Shown here: positions 1 through 8,898 of the stretch, piece by piece
Layout: each line of letters begins with the position of its first letter
Numbering within the stretch: the first letter of the stretch is position 1
Origin: Thermohalobaculum sp050331335
GTDB taxonomy: Bacteria > Pseudomonadota > Alphaproteobacteria > Rhodobacterales > Rhodobacteraceae
DNA length: 62,290 bases
Direction of reading: 5' to 3'
Assembly (NCBI GenBank): GCA_050331335.1
Contig: JBHJGY010000061.1
Coordinates: 1 to 62,290 of the forward strand
Position numbers and translations under genes: made by a program
The notes under the pieces: model-generated
What the model was told of the DNA's origin: nothing
What the model saw: only the letters and a program-made list of their open reading frames with translations
Database searches by the model: none

Positions 1-446
1 CTTTATGCACATGCGAATAGGTAAATATATTTTAAATCTATCAATTGACAGATAGATGGGTGGATATATCCCCTATATCTTCACGGCAAAATCAAAAACC
101 AGACCCTCCCCCATGCTACAGTTGATACACCTGCTACAGCAGCCCTCATCTTCATCGGAATAAAACGAAGCCGGACTATTCCGTATCTTCAAGGAAAAGA
201 CGAGCTCAGATCTAGATCTCTGCTACAGCTTGCTACTGCTTGCTACAGTTGGCGCCCTTGCTGCAGCGGCAGCCGGCCCGGCTGGCCACGCGGGCGGGGC
301 TGCGCCGGCGGCGCGGTCGCGGTCGATGTCGGCATCGCGGTCGACGTGGTCGCCACAGTCCGACGCAATCCGCGATTAAGTGGGGGATATTGTGGGGGAT
401 GCGGTTTTTTAAAACGCTTTAGAAACAACGGTTTAGTAGGTGAATA
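1..446. other. Non-coding, AT-richer flank downstream of tRNA-Ser
   Basis: No convincing gene is visible here. The first 240 bases are clearly more AT-rich than the rest of the window. They contain several copies of the heptamer GCTACAG (around 115, 132, 223 and 243). From about 250 the sequence turns GC-rich and shows no coding pattern. A direct repeat at 380-400 lies about 50 bases from the 3' end of the tRNA. The composition change next to a tRNA 3' end fits the edge of an integrated element, but no integrase is seen inside the window. Confidence 0.4.
380..400. repeat. Short direct repeat near tRNA-Ser (attachment-site-like)
   Basis: GTGGGGGAT occurs at 380-388 and again at 392-400, a 12-base period. 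From memory, similar paired G-rich repeats often lie between a tRNA 3' end and a P4-type integrase gene. Here no integrase follows within the 379 bases available, so this may be a relic or the edge of an element lying outside the window. Confidence 0.35.
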
Positions 447-536
447 TGGCGGAGAGACAGGGATTCGAACCCTGGGTACCCTTGCGGGCACAACGGTTTT
501 CGAGACCGCCCCGTTCGACCACTCCGGCACCTCTCC
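447..536 (-). tRNA. tRNA-Ser (anticodon CGA)
   Basis: Read on the minus strand, a 90-base type II tRNA folds with acceptor stem GGAGAGG pairing TCTCTCC (one G-U), a CTCGAAA anticodon loop giving anticodon CGA, and a long variable arm as expected for tRNA-Ser. It has GGTTCGAATCC in the T arm and an encoded CCA end at 447-449. It decodes UCG codons. Sequence downstream of its 3' end is AT-rich and holds an attachment-like repeat. Confidence 0.95.
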
Positions 537-695
537 ACGATCCGGCGACTGTGTAATCAGGCTCAGCCCCGGATTCAAGGGGCGCCCTGGGGATGCAGGG
601 CATGCGCCGCTGGCCCGCGACTTCCACGCGACTTCCACGCCAACCCGTCCAGGCGGCTCTCGGCGCGCCGGGGGCGCATAACCGGCGACAGGCTC

Positions 696-724
696 TTGAC
701 ACCGCTGCGTCCGGCTCATAAGAG
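696..724 (+). promoter_or_regulatory. Probable sigma-70 promoter of rplU-rpmA
   Basis: TTGACA at 696-701 is followed after 17 bases by TAAGAG at 719-724. The -35 box is perfect and the spacing ideal. It would give a leader of about 135 bases before rplU, GC-rich and able to form hairpins. The rest of the 537-867 gap holds no gene. Confidence 0.5.
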
Positions 725-867
725 CGCGGTCTCTGGCTCGACGCGCGCCGCGCGGCGGGCATCGAGTGTTGGGCTTCGGCTACAACGCGCTGTTCCCGGG
801 CGGGGAAGGTCTCCCCAAAGTCCCCTCAGGGGCGCCTCGCGGGACGCGGTACAGACAGGGCATGAAG

Positions 868-1341
868 ATGTACGCAGTGATAAAGACCGGCGGCAAACAA
901 TACCGCGTCGTCCCGGGGGACGAGTTGACCATCGAACGGCTCGCGGCCGAGCCGGGCGAGGTGGTGCAGTTCGACGAGGTTCTCATGCTCGGCGCCGAGG
1001 CCGAGGGCGGCAGCGCAACGATCGGCGCGCCGCGGATCGATGGCGCAGCGGTTCAGGCCGAAGTGCTCGACCAGATGCGCGGGCCGAAGGTCTATAGCTT
1101 TAAGCGGCGGCGTCGGAAGCACAGTTCGAAGCGGCTGAAAGGCCACCGGCAGGATCTGACAACCGTGCGGGTGACCGAAATCCTCGCCGCGGGGGCGGGG
1201 GAAACGGGTGTCAAACCCGCGCTCGGCCAGGGCGTGGCGAACCGCAGCCGGGTGGCGGCGGAAGCGGATCCGGCGGCCCATGCAGCGGCGGACGCCTCGG
1301 CGCCGGCGGCTCAGGGCGCAGCCGGCGCCGACAACGCATAA
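868..1341 (+). CDS. rplU: 50S ribosomal protein L21
   Basis: Structural protein of the large ribosomal subunit that binds 23S rRNA. The N-terminus MYAVIKTGGKQYRV and the internal KRRRRKHSSKRLKGHRQ segment are diagnostic of bL21. I chose the ATG at 868 because AGGG at 857-860 is 7 bases upstream. An in-frame ATG at 862 is too close to that site and would add only two residues. The product is 157 aa, longer than the usual ~103, because of an Ala/Gly/Pro-rich C-terminal extension of about 55 residues, a feature often seen in alphaproteobacteria. It is transcribed with rpmA 12 bases downstream. Confidence 0.95.
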   Translation: MYAVIKTGGKQYRVVPGDELTIERLAAEPGEVVQFDEVLMLGAEAEGGSATIGAPRIDGAAVQAEVLDQMRGPKVYSFKRRRRKHSSKRLKGHRQDLTTVRVTEILAAGAGETGVKPALGQGVANRSRVAAEADPAAHAAADASAPAAQGAAGADNA

Positions 1342-1353
1342 GGAGGCTCAACG

Positions 1354-1629
1354 ATGGCACATAAGAAGGCGGGCGGCTCCTCGCGCAACGGGCGCGATAC
1401 GATCGGGCGGCGGCTGGGCGTCAAGAAATTCGGGGGCGAGGTCGTGCGGGCGGGAAACATTCTCGTGCGCCAGCGGGGCACCAAATGGTGGCCGGGCGAG
1501 AACACCGGGCTCGGCAAAGACCACACGATTTTCGCGACGGCCGATGGCCGGGTTCAATTCAATCGGGGCTTCAAGGGGCGCACATTCGTCTCGGTGTTGC
1601 CAGCGCCGGAGACCCAGGCGGCGGAGTGA
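1354..1629 (+). CDS. rpmA: 50S ribosomal protein L27
   Basis: Large-subunit protein located near the peptidyl-transferase centre. The 91-aa product starts MAHKKAGGSSRNGRD, the classic bL27 N-terminus, and has the usual VRAGNILVRQRGTKW core. It starts 12 bases after rplU, preceded by the SD-like AAGGAGG at the end of the rplU stop region. An intrinsic terminator follows at 1658-1686, so rplU-rpmA look like a two-gene transcription unit. Confidence 0.97.
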   Translation: MAHKKAGGSSRNGRDTIGRRLGVKKFGGEVVRAGNILVRQRGTKWWPGENTGLGKDHTIFATADGRVQFNRGFKGRTFVSVLPAPETQAAE

Positions 1630-1657
1630 CCGCAGCCTGAGCGGCGGACCGCTTTGA

Positions 1658-1686
1658 GGGGATCGGCGTCGGCCGGTCCCCTTTCT
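1658..1686 (+). terminator. Intrinsic terminator after rpmA
   Basis: A fully paired 10-base stem (GGGGATCGGC at 1658-1667 with GCCGGTCCCC at 1672-1681, one G-U pair) has a 4-base loop and is followed by TTTCT. It lies 28 bases after the rpmA stop. The remaining bases to obgE contain only a weak 61-codon frame that I do not accept as a gene. Confidence 0.75.
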
Positions 1687-1890
1687 CGCGTTCAGGGAGG
1701 GCGAGGCGATGCAGACCACCGTCTCGATGGCATGGCTGGGGCGTCGGCCGCTTGTCCCCGGGGATGCCTCCCCGATAGCGGCTGCTCGCGCCGATCTGGC
1801 TTTGTCGCATGGGCATTCGCCGGTGCCGGACCGCTATGGCCGGACCCATGCCGCGCGCTTTATCGCCCGCCTCTGCTCCGGGAGAGACCG

Positions 1891-2925
1891 ATGAAGTTCC
1901 TCGACCAGGCTAAGGTCTATATCCGTTCCGGTGCCGGCGGCGCGGGCTGCATCTCGTTCCGCCGCGAGGCCTTCATCGAATATGGCGGGCCGGATGGCGG
2001 CGATGGTGGGAAGGGTGGCGATGTCTGGGCCGAGGTGGTGCCGGGGCTCAACACGCTGATCGACTTCCGCTTCCAGCAGCATTTTTTCGCAGAGAACGGC
2101 CGGCCCGGCATGGGCAAAGCGCGTACCGGACGGTCAGGCGACGATATCGTGTTGCGCGTGCCCGAGGGCACTGAGATCTACGACTGGGAGACCGAGGAGC
2201 TTATCGCGGATCTGACGCAGGTCGGAGCCCGCGCCTGTCTGGCCCGTGGCGGCAATGGCGGCTGGGGCAATCTGCAGTTCAAGTCGGCCACGAACCAGGC
2301 GCCACGGCGCGCCAATTCCGGCCAACCGGCGGTGGAGCGCACCGTCTGGCTGAGGCTCAAGCTGATCGCCGATGCGGGGCTCGTCGGGCTCCCCAATGCC
2401 GGCAAGTCCACCTTCCTGGCGGCTTCCTCGAACGCCAAGCCGAAGATCGCCGACTATCCTTTCACCACGCTCTATCCGGGGCTCGGCGTGGTTCCGGTCG
2501 ATGGCGCGGAGTTCGTGCTGGCCGACATCCCCGGCTTGATCGAGGGGGCGCATGAGGGGCGCGGGGTCGGCGACCGTTTTCTCGGCCATGTCGAGCGCTG
2601 CGCGGTCCTGCTGCATCTGGTCGACGCCACCACAGAGGATCCCATCGGCGATTGCGAGACGGTGGAGCGGGAGCTCGAAGCTTATGGCGAGGGGCTCGCG
2701 GAAAAGCCGCGCCTGTTGGCTGTGTCCAAAGCCGATGCGATCGCTGAGGAGGATCTGGCGGCATTGGTCGAGCTGTTCGGCGAGACCGGGCGGGGGGTCG
2801 ATCTCGTGCTGTCGGCGGTGAGTGGGCAGGGGATGCGCGAGGCCCATCGGGCACTCAAACGGGTGATCGATGCGACACGCGCGGCCGAGCTGTCGCCAAT
2901 CCCGGAGGAGGCCTGGCGGCCATGA
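1891..2925 (+). CDS. obgE: GTPase Obg (CgtA), ribosome assembly factor
   Basis: Essential GTPase in 50S maturation and growth control. The 344-aa product begins MKFLDQAKVYIRSGAGGAGC, the Gly-rich Obg fold, which runs to about residue 158. The G domain follows with G1 GLPNAGKST at about 166 and the DIPGLIEGAHEG switch region. There is no OCT domain, and the length is normal for the short form. GGAGAG at 1881-1886 supports this ATG over an upstream in-frame one. The stop overlaps the proB start (ATGA), so the two are translationally coupled. Confidence 0.96.
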   Translation: MKFLDQAKVYIRSGAGGAGCISFRREAFIEYGGPDGGDGGKGGDVWAEVVPGLNTLIDFRFQQHFFAENGRPGMGKARTGRSGDDIVLRVPEGTEIYDWETEELIADLTQVGARACLARGGNGGWGNLQFKSATNQAPRRANSGQPAVERTVWLRLKLIADAGLVGLPNAGKSTFLAASSNAKPKIADYPFTTLYPGLGVVPVDGAEFVLADIPGLIEGAHEGRGVGDRFLGHVERCAVLLHLVDATTEDPIGDCETVERELEAYGEGLAEKPRLLAVSKADAIAEEDLAALVELFGETGRGVDLVLSAVSGQGMREAHRALKRVIDATRAAELSPIPEEAWRP

Positions 2926-4103
2926 CCGCAGCGGAAGCCCTCGCGCGCGCCGAGAAGGTCGTCGTCAAGATCGGCTCGGCACTGCTCGTCGGTCCCGCGG
3001 GGCTGCGGGCTGAATGGCTTGCGGGGCTCGCAGCGGACATCAAGGCGCAGCAGACCGCCGGCCGGCAGATGCTCGTCGTCTCCTCGGGTGCGATCGCACT
3101 CGGGCGTGGGGTGCTGGGCCTTGGGCCGGGGGGGCTTGCGCTCGAGCAAGCCCAGGCCGCCGCGGCGGTTGGCCAGCAGCGTCTCGCAGCGGCCTGGGCC
3201 GAGGCGCTTGGGGCGGAGGGTCTCATCGCCGGCCAGGTGCTGCTGACGCTCGAAGACACGCAAAACCGTCGCCGCTATCTAAACGGTCGGGCAACGCTAA
3301 AGACATTGCTCTCGCTTGGCGCCATCCCCGTCGTCAATGAGAACGACACGGTCGCGACCGACGAGATCCGCTATGGCGATAACGACCGCCTCGCCGCCCG
3401 GGTGGCCCTCATGGCCGGCGCCGATCTTTTGGTGCTGCTCTCCGATGTCGATGGGCTCTATACCGCCAATCCTCGGCACGACCCGGCGGCCGCGCATATC
3501 CCCGCCGTCGCGCACATCACGCCGGAGATCGAGGGCATGGCCGGGGAGGCGGGCACCGGGTTTGGCAGTGGCGGCATGCGCACGAAGGTGCTGGCGGCAA
3601 AGACCGCGGTGGCCGGCGGCTGTGCGATGGTCGTGATGCTGGGGAGCCTGGCGCGGCCGCTGACCGCCTTGGCCGACGGGGCGCGAGCGACCCTCTTCCG
3701 CCCGTCCCAAAGCCCGCAGGTCGCGCGCAAGCAATGGATCGCCGGCATGAAGCCGATGGGTGGGCTCTCCGTCGATGCCGGCGCCGTGGCGGCGCTCACC
3801 CGAGGGCGTTCGCTCTTGCCGGCTGGGGTGGTGGCGGTGGCTGGGGGATTCGAGCGCGGGGATCCGGTGGCCATCCTTGGGCCGGCTGGGTCGAGCATCG
3901 GCGCGGGTCTCGCGGGTTATGGAGCCGAGGAAGCGCGCTTGATCGCCGGGGCCCAGTCGGAGAAAATCGGGGAAATTCTCGGCTATCCGGGGCGCGCGGC
4001 ACTCATTCATCGCGACGACATGGTGATCTGGGAGGGCGTGCAAGCCGAGGTCGCCCAGCCGAGCCCGGATGTTCGGCCGCCGCGGACGGGCATCGGGTCT
4101 TGA
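2922..4103 (+). CDS. proB: Glutamate 5-kinase
   Basis: First step of proline synthesis: ATP-dependent phosphorylation of glutamate to glutamyl-5-phosphate. The 393-aa product has an amino-acid-kinase domain (VVVKIGSALLV near the N-terminus, VVSSGAIALGRG, NENDTVATDEI, DVDGLY) to about residue 255, then a C-terminal PUA domain, as in E. coli ProB. The ATG overlaps the obgE stop by 4 bases. proA follows, so these two genes feed the same pathway. Confidence 0.95.
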   Translation: MTAAEALARAEKVVVKIGSALLVGPAGLRAEWLAGLAADIKAQQTAGRQMLVVSSGAIALGRGVLGLGPGGLALEQAQAAAAVGQQRLAAAWAEALGAEGLIAGQVLLTLEDTQNRRRYLNGRATLKTLLSLGAIPVVNENDTVATDEIRYGDNDRLAARVALMAGADLLVLLSDVDGLYTANPRHDPAAAHIPAVAHITPEIEGMAGEAGTGFGSGGMRTKVLAAKTAVAGGCAMVVMLGSLARPLTALADGARATLFRPSQSPQVARKQWIAGMKPMGGLSVDAGAVAALTRGRSLLPAGVVAVAGGFERGDPVAILGPAGSSIGAGLAGYGAEEARLIAGAQSEKIGEILGYPGRAALIHRDDMVIWEGVQAEVAQPSPDVRPPRTGIGS

Positions 4104-4249
4104 GCTGCGGGTAATGAGTCTTTAGCCCGCTGTTGCAGCGTGACCTCTCGACCCCGTCCTCTTCTGCGGGTATTTTGCCCACGCGACGGCGGCGTATCGA
4201 TCTGAGACGCGCGGCGCGGAACTCTTGGGATCTGACAAGGACGGGCGGG

Positions 4250-5521
4250 ATGGACGGCGCGACGCGGTTGGTGCGAGAGAGCATGGCGGAGATCGGGCGG
4301 GCCGCGCGGGCGGCCGCGGCGCAGCTTGCGACCGTTTCGTCTGCATCGAAAGCGGCGGCGCTGAACGCCGCGGCGGCGGCCTTGGAGGCGCGCACGGCGT
4401 CGATCCGAGCGGCCAACGCGGAGGATATGGACTTCGCCCGGGACAAGGGTCTCACCCCGGCCATGTTAGATCGGCTGCACCTCGATGCGGGCCGGATCGC
4501 AGGGATGGCGCAGGGGTTGCGCGACATCGCAGCTCTGCCGGATCCGGTCGGGGCCGAGATTGCCGCCTGGGAGCAGCCGAACGGGCTGAAAATCCGCCGG
4601 GTCCGCACGCCGATCGGCGTGGTGGGCGTGATCTATGAGAGCCGGCCCAATGTGACGGCCGATGCCGGGGGACTCTGCCTGAAATCGGGCAATGCGGCGA
4701 TCCTGCGCGGTGGATCCGAGAGCTTCAATTCCGCAGGCGCCATTCTGGCTGCGCTTCACGACGGTCTTCGGGCGGCGGGCTTGCCCGAGAACGCGATCCA
4801 GCGTGTCCCGACCCGTGATCGGGCGGCGGTAAGCGAGATGCTGCGGATGACCTCCCATATCGATGTCATCGTACCGCGCGGGGGCAAGGGGCTCGTCGGC
4901 CTGGTCCAACAGGAGGCCAGAGTTCCGGTGTTCGCCCATCTCGAGGGTATCTGCCATGTCTATCTCGACCGGGCGGCCGATCCGGTGTCTGCGGTGCCGG
5001 TGGTGCTCGACGCCAAAACGCGCCGGACCGGGATTTGCGGCGCGGCGGAGTGCCTGCTGATCGATCGTGCGATCGCGGAGGGCTTGGGTGCGGCCTGCCT
5101 GCGGGCGTTGCTGGATGCCGGCGTCACCGTCCATGGTTGCCGCGAGGCGATGAAGCTAGATCCGCGCGTGGTGCCCAGCACCGAGAACGACTGGGGCCGT
5201 GAGTATCTCTCGATGGACATCGCCGCCCGGATCGTCGATGGGGTCGATGCGGCCATCGCGCATATCCGGACTTATGGGTCGAGCCACACCGAGGCCGTTC
5301 TCACCGAGGACGATGCGGTCGCGGCGCGCTTCTTCGAGCAACTCGACAGCGCGATCCTGATGCGAAACGCATCGACCCAGTTCGCCGATGGCGGCGAGTT
5401 CGGGATGGGGGCGGAAATCGGCATCGCCACCGGGAAGCTCCACGCCCGCGGCCCTGTCGGCGCCGAGCAGCTCACCAGTTTTAAGTATCTCGTCGAAGGC
5501 CAGGGGACCGTCCGCGGCTGA
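4250..5521 (+). CDS. proA: Glutamate-5-semialdehyde dehydrogenase (gamma-glutamyl phosphate reductase)
   Basis: NADPH-dependent second step of proline synthesis. The 423-aa product is an aldehyde-dehydrogenase-fold enzyme with the ProA signatures VIYESRPNVTADA and LKSGNAAILRGG. The catalytic Cys is residue 263 (TGICGAAE context). The frame is open from 4133, but the family N-terminus and AAGGAC at 4237-4242 favour the ATG at 4250; an ATG at 4283 is the alternative. The 146-base gap after proB has no gene. Confidence 0.94.
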   Translation: MDGATRLVRESMAEIGRAARAAAAQLATVSSASKAAALNAAAAALEARTASIRAANAEDMDFARDKGLTPAMLDRLHLDAGRIAGMAQGLRDIAALPDPVGAEIAAWEQPNGLKIRRVRTPIGVVGVIYESRPNVTADAGGLCLKSGNAAILRGGSESFNSAGAILAALHDGLRAAGLPENAIQRVPTRDRAAVSEMLRMTSHIDVIVPRGGKGLVGLVQQEARVPVFAHLEGICHVYLDRAADPVSAVPVVLDAKTRRTGICGAAECLLIDRAIAEGLGAACLRALLDAGVTVHGCREAMKLDPRVVPSTENDWGREYLSMDIAARIVDGVDAAIAHIRTYGSSHTEAVLTEDDAVAARFFEQLDSAILMRNASTQFADGGEFGMGAEIGIATGKLHARGPVGAEQLTSFKYLVEGQGTVRG

Positions 5522-5610
5522 CCCTTCTTTGCGCTCACGCCCCAGCGATCGTCTGGACCGGCCTGCGCTTTCGGCGTAGGCTCCTCAAAAAGCGGTAATC
5601 TTGAGGGGCC

Positions 5611-6675
5611 ATGTCACTCGAACTGGACAAGCTGTTGGCGTCTTTCGGAGAAGACGGGCCGGCCGGTGAGGATCTGGAATACGATCCGGCGTTCATCGAT
5701 CTTGAGCTTGCTGCAATGCCGAAGGACGAGCAGCAAATCGGCGATCAGGTGATTGCCGCGGAAGAACCTGATTATAAGGAAGTCATGACCCATGCGGTCA
5801 CTGTCCTGGAGCGCAGTAAAGACCTGAGGGCAGCGGTTTTCTATGCGAATGCGGCGCTGCGCATCGAGGGGCTCACGGGTCTTGCGGAGGCGATGACGTA
5901 TATCAAGCGGTGCTGCGAAGAGTATTGGGACGACTGCCACCCCCGTCTGGTCGATGATGACGGCGACTATGATCCGACGATGCGGATGAACGCGATCGCA
6001 GGGCTTGCGGGCAACGAAACGGTGTTGCGCGGCCTGCGCGTTGCCCCGATCACCGACAGCCGCGGCTTTGGTCGGATGACACTGCGTGATCTTCTGATGG
6101 CCCGGGGCGAGATCACCCAGGGTGACGAGGAAGAACATATCGACACAAACGCGATCTCTGCCGCATTCCAAGACACGCCCCGGGAGACCCTCGTCGCGAT
6201 CGACGCCGCGATCACCGACTGCCGCGACACGTTGAAGGCGCTCGATACCCTGCTGTCCGATCATGTGGGCGAAATGAGCCCCGATCTGACCCCGCTCGCA
6301 AGATTGCTTTACGACCTGAAGCAGAATTTCGAGCATTTTGCGGCGGATCTGATCGTCGATGTGGAGGAGTTCGAGCCCGAGGAGGAGACCGAGGCGGATC
6401 AGGATGCTGGTATCGTTGCCGAAGGCGGGGGGAATGCTGCCCCTGTGTCCGGGGGCGGCCGGGCCGTGGGCGCCATCGGCAATCGGCGCGACGTGGTGAA
6501 TGCGCTCGATAAGATCATCGAATACTACCGCAGGCATGAACCGACGAGCCCGGTGCCGCATATCCTTGGGCGTGCAAAGCGGCTTGTCTCAGCGGATTTC
6601 ATGACTGTCCTCGAGGATCTCGCGCCGGACGGTATCGACCGCTTCCGGATGATTGCGGGCATCGAAGACGAGTGA
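5611..6675 (+). CDS. tssA: T6SS baseplate/cap protein TssA (ImpA N-terminal domain)
   Basis: TssA proteins coordinate baseplate docking and sheath-tube polymerisation in the cytoplasm. The 354-aa product has the ImpA_N pattern at its start (GPAGEDLEYDPAF, then EEPDYKEV) and ends with the conserved VLEDLAPDG.DRFRMIAG segment. The length fits the short TssA class. It is the first gene of the T6SS locus, 89 bases after proA, with GAGGGG just before the ATG. A probable promoter in the 138-base gap downstream suggests that tssB onward has its own promoter. Confidence 0.92.
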   Translation: MSLELDKLLASFGEDGPAGEDLEYDPAFIDLELAAMPKDEQQIGDQVIAAEEPDYKEVMTHAVTVLERSKDLRAAVFYANAALRIEGLTGLAEAMTYIKRCCEEYWDDCHPRLVDDDGDYDPTMRMNAIAGLAGNETVLRGLRVAPITDSRGFGRMTLRDLLMARGEITQGDEEEHIDTNAISAAFQDTPRETLVAIDAAITDCRDTLKALDTLLSDHVGEMSPDLTPLARLLYDLKQNFEHFAADLIVDVEEFEPEEETEADQDAGIVAEGGGNAAPVSGGGRAVGAIGNRRDVVNALDKIIEYYRRHEPTSPVPHILGRAKRLVSADFMTVLEDLAPDGIDRFRMIAGIEDE

Positions 6676-6752
6676 TGCACGCGTACGATACGGGTTGGAG
6701 AAGGTGGGAATACCTGTGGGACCAATGAAACCGGTCTGATACACGGGTTTGC

Positions 6753-6782
6753 TTGACGCGCGGGCGCTCGCTCGCGTCTAAT
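6753..6782 (+). promoter_or_regulatory. Probable sigma-70 promoter of tssB-tssC-hcp
   Basis: TTGACG at 6753-6758 and TCTAAT at 6777-6782 are separated by 18 bases, 32 bases upstream of the tssB ATG. It lies in the only sizeable gap between tssA and tssB. No operator-like repeat is evident. Confidence 0.45.
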
Positions 6783-6813
6783 CATTGCGACGGACACAGA
6801 GGAGATGTGACCG

Positions 6814-7338
6814 ATGGTCGGCAGCAGTCAGAAGTTTATTGCACGCAATCGTGCACCGCGCGTCCAAATCGAGTACGACGTGGAGGTTTACGGCGCCGAG
6901 AAGAAGATCCAGCTGCCGTTTGTCATGGGTGTAATGGCAGATCTGTCGGGCAAGCCGGAGGATCCGCTGCCGGCGGTGGCCGATCGCAAGTTCCTCGAAA
7001 TCGACGTCGACAATTTCGACAGCCGCATGAAGTCGATGAAGCCGCGGGCCGCTTTTGCCGTGCCCAACACTCTGACCGGTGACGGCAATCTCATGGTCGA
7101 TCTCACATTCGAGAGCATGGAAGACTTTTCTCCTGCGGCGATCGCCCGGAAAGTGGAGCCGCTGCGTCAGCTGCTCGAAGCGCGGACCCAGTTGTCGAAC
7201 CTGATGACCTACATGGATGGCAAGGCCGGTGCCGAGGAGTTGATCGGCAAGGTAATGCAGGACCCGACGCTGCTGCAGGCGCTCGCCGCCGAGGCCAAGC
7301 CCTCCGACGAGGGCGCCGAGCAGAAGAAGGAGGACTGA
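6814..7338 (+). CDS. tssB: T6SS sheath small subunit TssB (VipA)
   Basis: Forms the contractile sheath with TssC. The 174-aa product shows the family N-terminus (GSSQKFIARNRAPRVQIEYDV) and the FVMGVMADLSG segment. The acidic/lysine-rich C-terminus is typical. GAGGAG lies ahead of the ATG, and the stop is 3 bases from tssC, as expected for two subunits made in equal amounts. A second, fused TssB-TssC-like protein is encoded at 17950. Confidence 0.96.
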   Translation: MVGSSQKFIARNRAPRVQIEYDVEVYGAEKKIQLPFVMGVMADLSGKPEDPLPAVADRKFLEIDVDNFDSRMKSMKPRAAFAVPNTLTGDGNLMVDLTFESMEDFSPAAIARKVEPLRQLLEARTQLSNLMTYMDGKAGAEELIGKVMQDPTLLQALAAEAKPSDEGAEQKKED

Positions 7339-7341
7339 TCG

Positions 7342-8832
7342 ATGGTTGATACCGAAGCCCAAGCCGGCGCCGCCGGCGAGACCGCCTTTGCGCCCAATGA
7401 ATTCGGCCAGCTCCTCGAGAAAGAGTTCCGCCCGAAATCGGACGGTGCCCGGTCCGGCATCCAGGAAGCCGTGAAGACCCTGGCGGAGCAGGCGCTCGAG
7501 AATTCCGCGCTCGTCTCCGGCGACACGCTCCGCACGATCGAGAGCATGATCGCTGCGATCGATGCGAAGCTGACCGAGCAGATCAACGAGATCCTGCACC
7601 ATCAGGACTACCAGAAGCTCGAGAGCTCCTGGCGCGGTCTTCATTATCTCGTTAACAATACTGAAACCGACGAGATGCTGAAAATTCGGGTGCTGAATAT
7701 CTCGAAGAAAGATCTTCATAAAACGCTCAAGAAATTCAAAGGAACTGCCTGGGATCAGTCGCCGATTTTCAAAAAAATCTACGAAGAAGAATATGGGCAG
7801 TTCGGTGGTGAGCCATACGGCGCTTTGGTCGGGGATTACTATTTCGACCACAGCCCGCCCGATGTCGAACTGCTCAACGAGATGTCGAAAGTGGCGGCGG
7901 CTGCCCATGCGCCGTTCTTTGCGGCCTCTTCGCCGACACTGTTTCAGATGGACAGCTGGCAGGAACTCGCCAATCCGCGTGACCTGACGAAGATCTTCCA
8001 GACGGCGGAGTATGCGCCTTGGCGGTCGCTGCGCGAAAGCGACGACAGCCGATATATCGGCTTGGCGATGCCGCGCTTCCTCGGGCGTTACCCCTACGGC
8101 GCCAAGACGGATCCGGTGGAGGAGTTCGAATTCGAGGAAGATACCGACGGATCGGTGCACGGCAAGTATTGCTGGGTCAATGCGGCCTACGGCATGGCGG
8201 TCAACATCAACCGTGCCTTCAAGCTGTACGGATGGTGTACCCGGATCCGCGGGGTTGAATCTGGTGGCGCCGTGTATGGCCTGCCAACCCATACGTTCCC
8301 GACCGATGACGGCGGCGTCGACATGAAATGCCCGACTGAGATCGCGATCTCGGACCGGCGCGAGGCAGAGCTTGCCAAGAACGGCATGATGCCGCTCATC
8401 CATCGCAAGAACTCGGACGTCGCGGCCTTTATCGGCGCCCAGTCGCTGCAGAAGCCCGCCGAGTATGACGACCCGGACGCCACGGCCAACGCCAATCTGT
8501 CGGCTCGTATGCCGTATCTTTTCGCGACATGCCGCTTTGCTCACTATCTGAAGTGTATCGTCCGCGACAAGATTGGCTCGTTTAAAGAGCGCGCCGATAT
8601 GCAGAACTGGCTGCAGCGCTGGGTCGAGAACTATGTCGATTTCAACCCCGATACCTCGCCCGAAGAGGTCAAGGCGATGAAGCCCTTGGCTCAGGCGGAG
8701 GTCGTGGTCGAAGAAGTTGAGGGGAACCCGGGCTATTACAGCTCGAAGTTCTTCCTCCGTCCGCATTATCAGCTGGAAGGCCTGACAGTCTCGCTCCGGT
8801 TGGTATCTCGCCTGCCCTCGGAAAAAGGGTAA
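7342..8832 (+). CDS. tssC: T6SS sheath large subunit TssC (VipB)
   Basis: Main sheath subunit; contraction drives the Hcp tube outward, after which ClpV disassembles it. The 496-aa product matches full-length TssC: the HHQDYQKLESSWRGLHYL segment, the DPVEEFEFEED region and the conserved C-terminal domain with RFAHYLKCIVRDKIGSF. It is coupled to tssB. Comparison with the fused paralogue at 17950 shows which parts that paralogue lacks. Confidence 0.97.
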   Translation: MVDTEAQAGAAGETAFAPNEFGQLLEKEFRPKSDGARSGIQEAVKTLAEQALENSALVSGDTLRTIESMIAAIDAKLTEQINEILHHQDYQKLESSWRGLHYLVNNTETDEMLKIRVLNISKKDLHKTLKKFKGTAWDQSPIFKKIYEEEYGQFGGEPYGALVGDYYFDHSPPDVELLNEMSKVAAAAHAPFFAASSPTLFQMDSWQELANPRDLTKIFQTAEYAPWRSLRESDDSRYIGLAMPRFLGRYPYGAKTDPVEEFEFEEDTDGSVHGKYCWVNAAYGMAVNINRAFKLYGWCTRIRGVESGGAVYGLPTHTFPTDDGGVDMKCPTEIAISDRREAELAKNGMMPLIHRKNSDVAAFIGAQSLQKPAEYDDPDATANANLSARMPYLFATCRFAHYLKCIVRDKIGSFKERADMQNWLQRWVENYVDFNPDTSPEEVKAMKPLAQAEVVVEEVEGNPGYYSSKFFLRPHYQLEGLTVSLRLVSRLPSEKG

Positions 8833-8898
8833 GGCCGACGGCGAGGGATTTCCGTCGAACCGCAAACGTAACACACAGAACTCTGAGGAGTACACGAC

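Noticed and set aside
1709..1894. 61-codon open frame between rpmA and obgE
   Set aside because: Its product is low in recognisable structure, and it starts inside the region after a strong terminator and overlaps the obgE ribosome-binding site and start.
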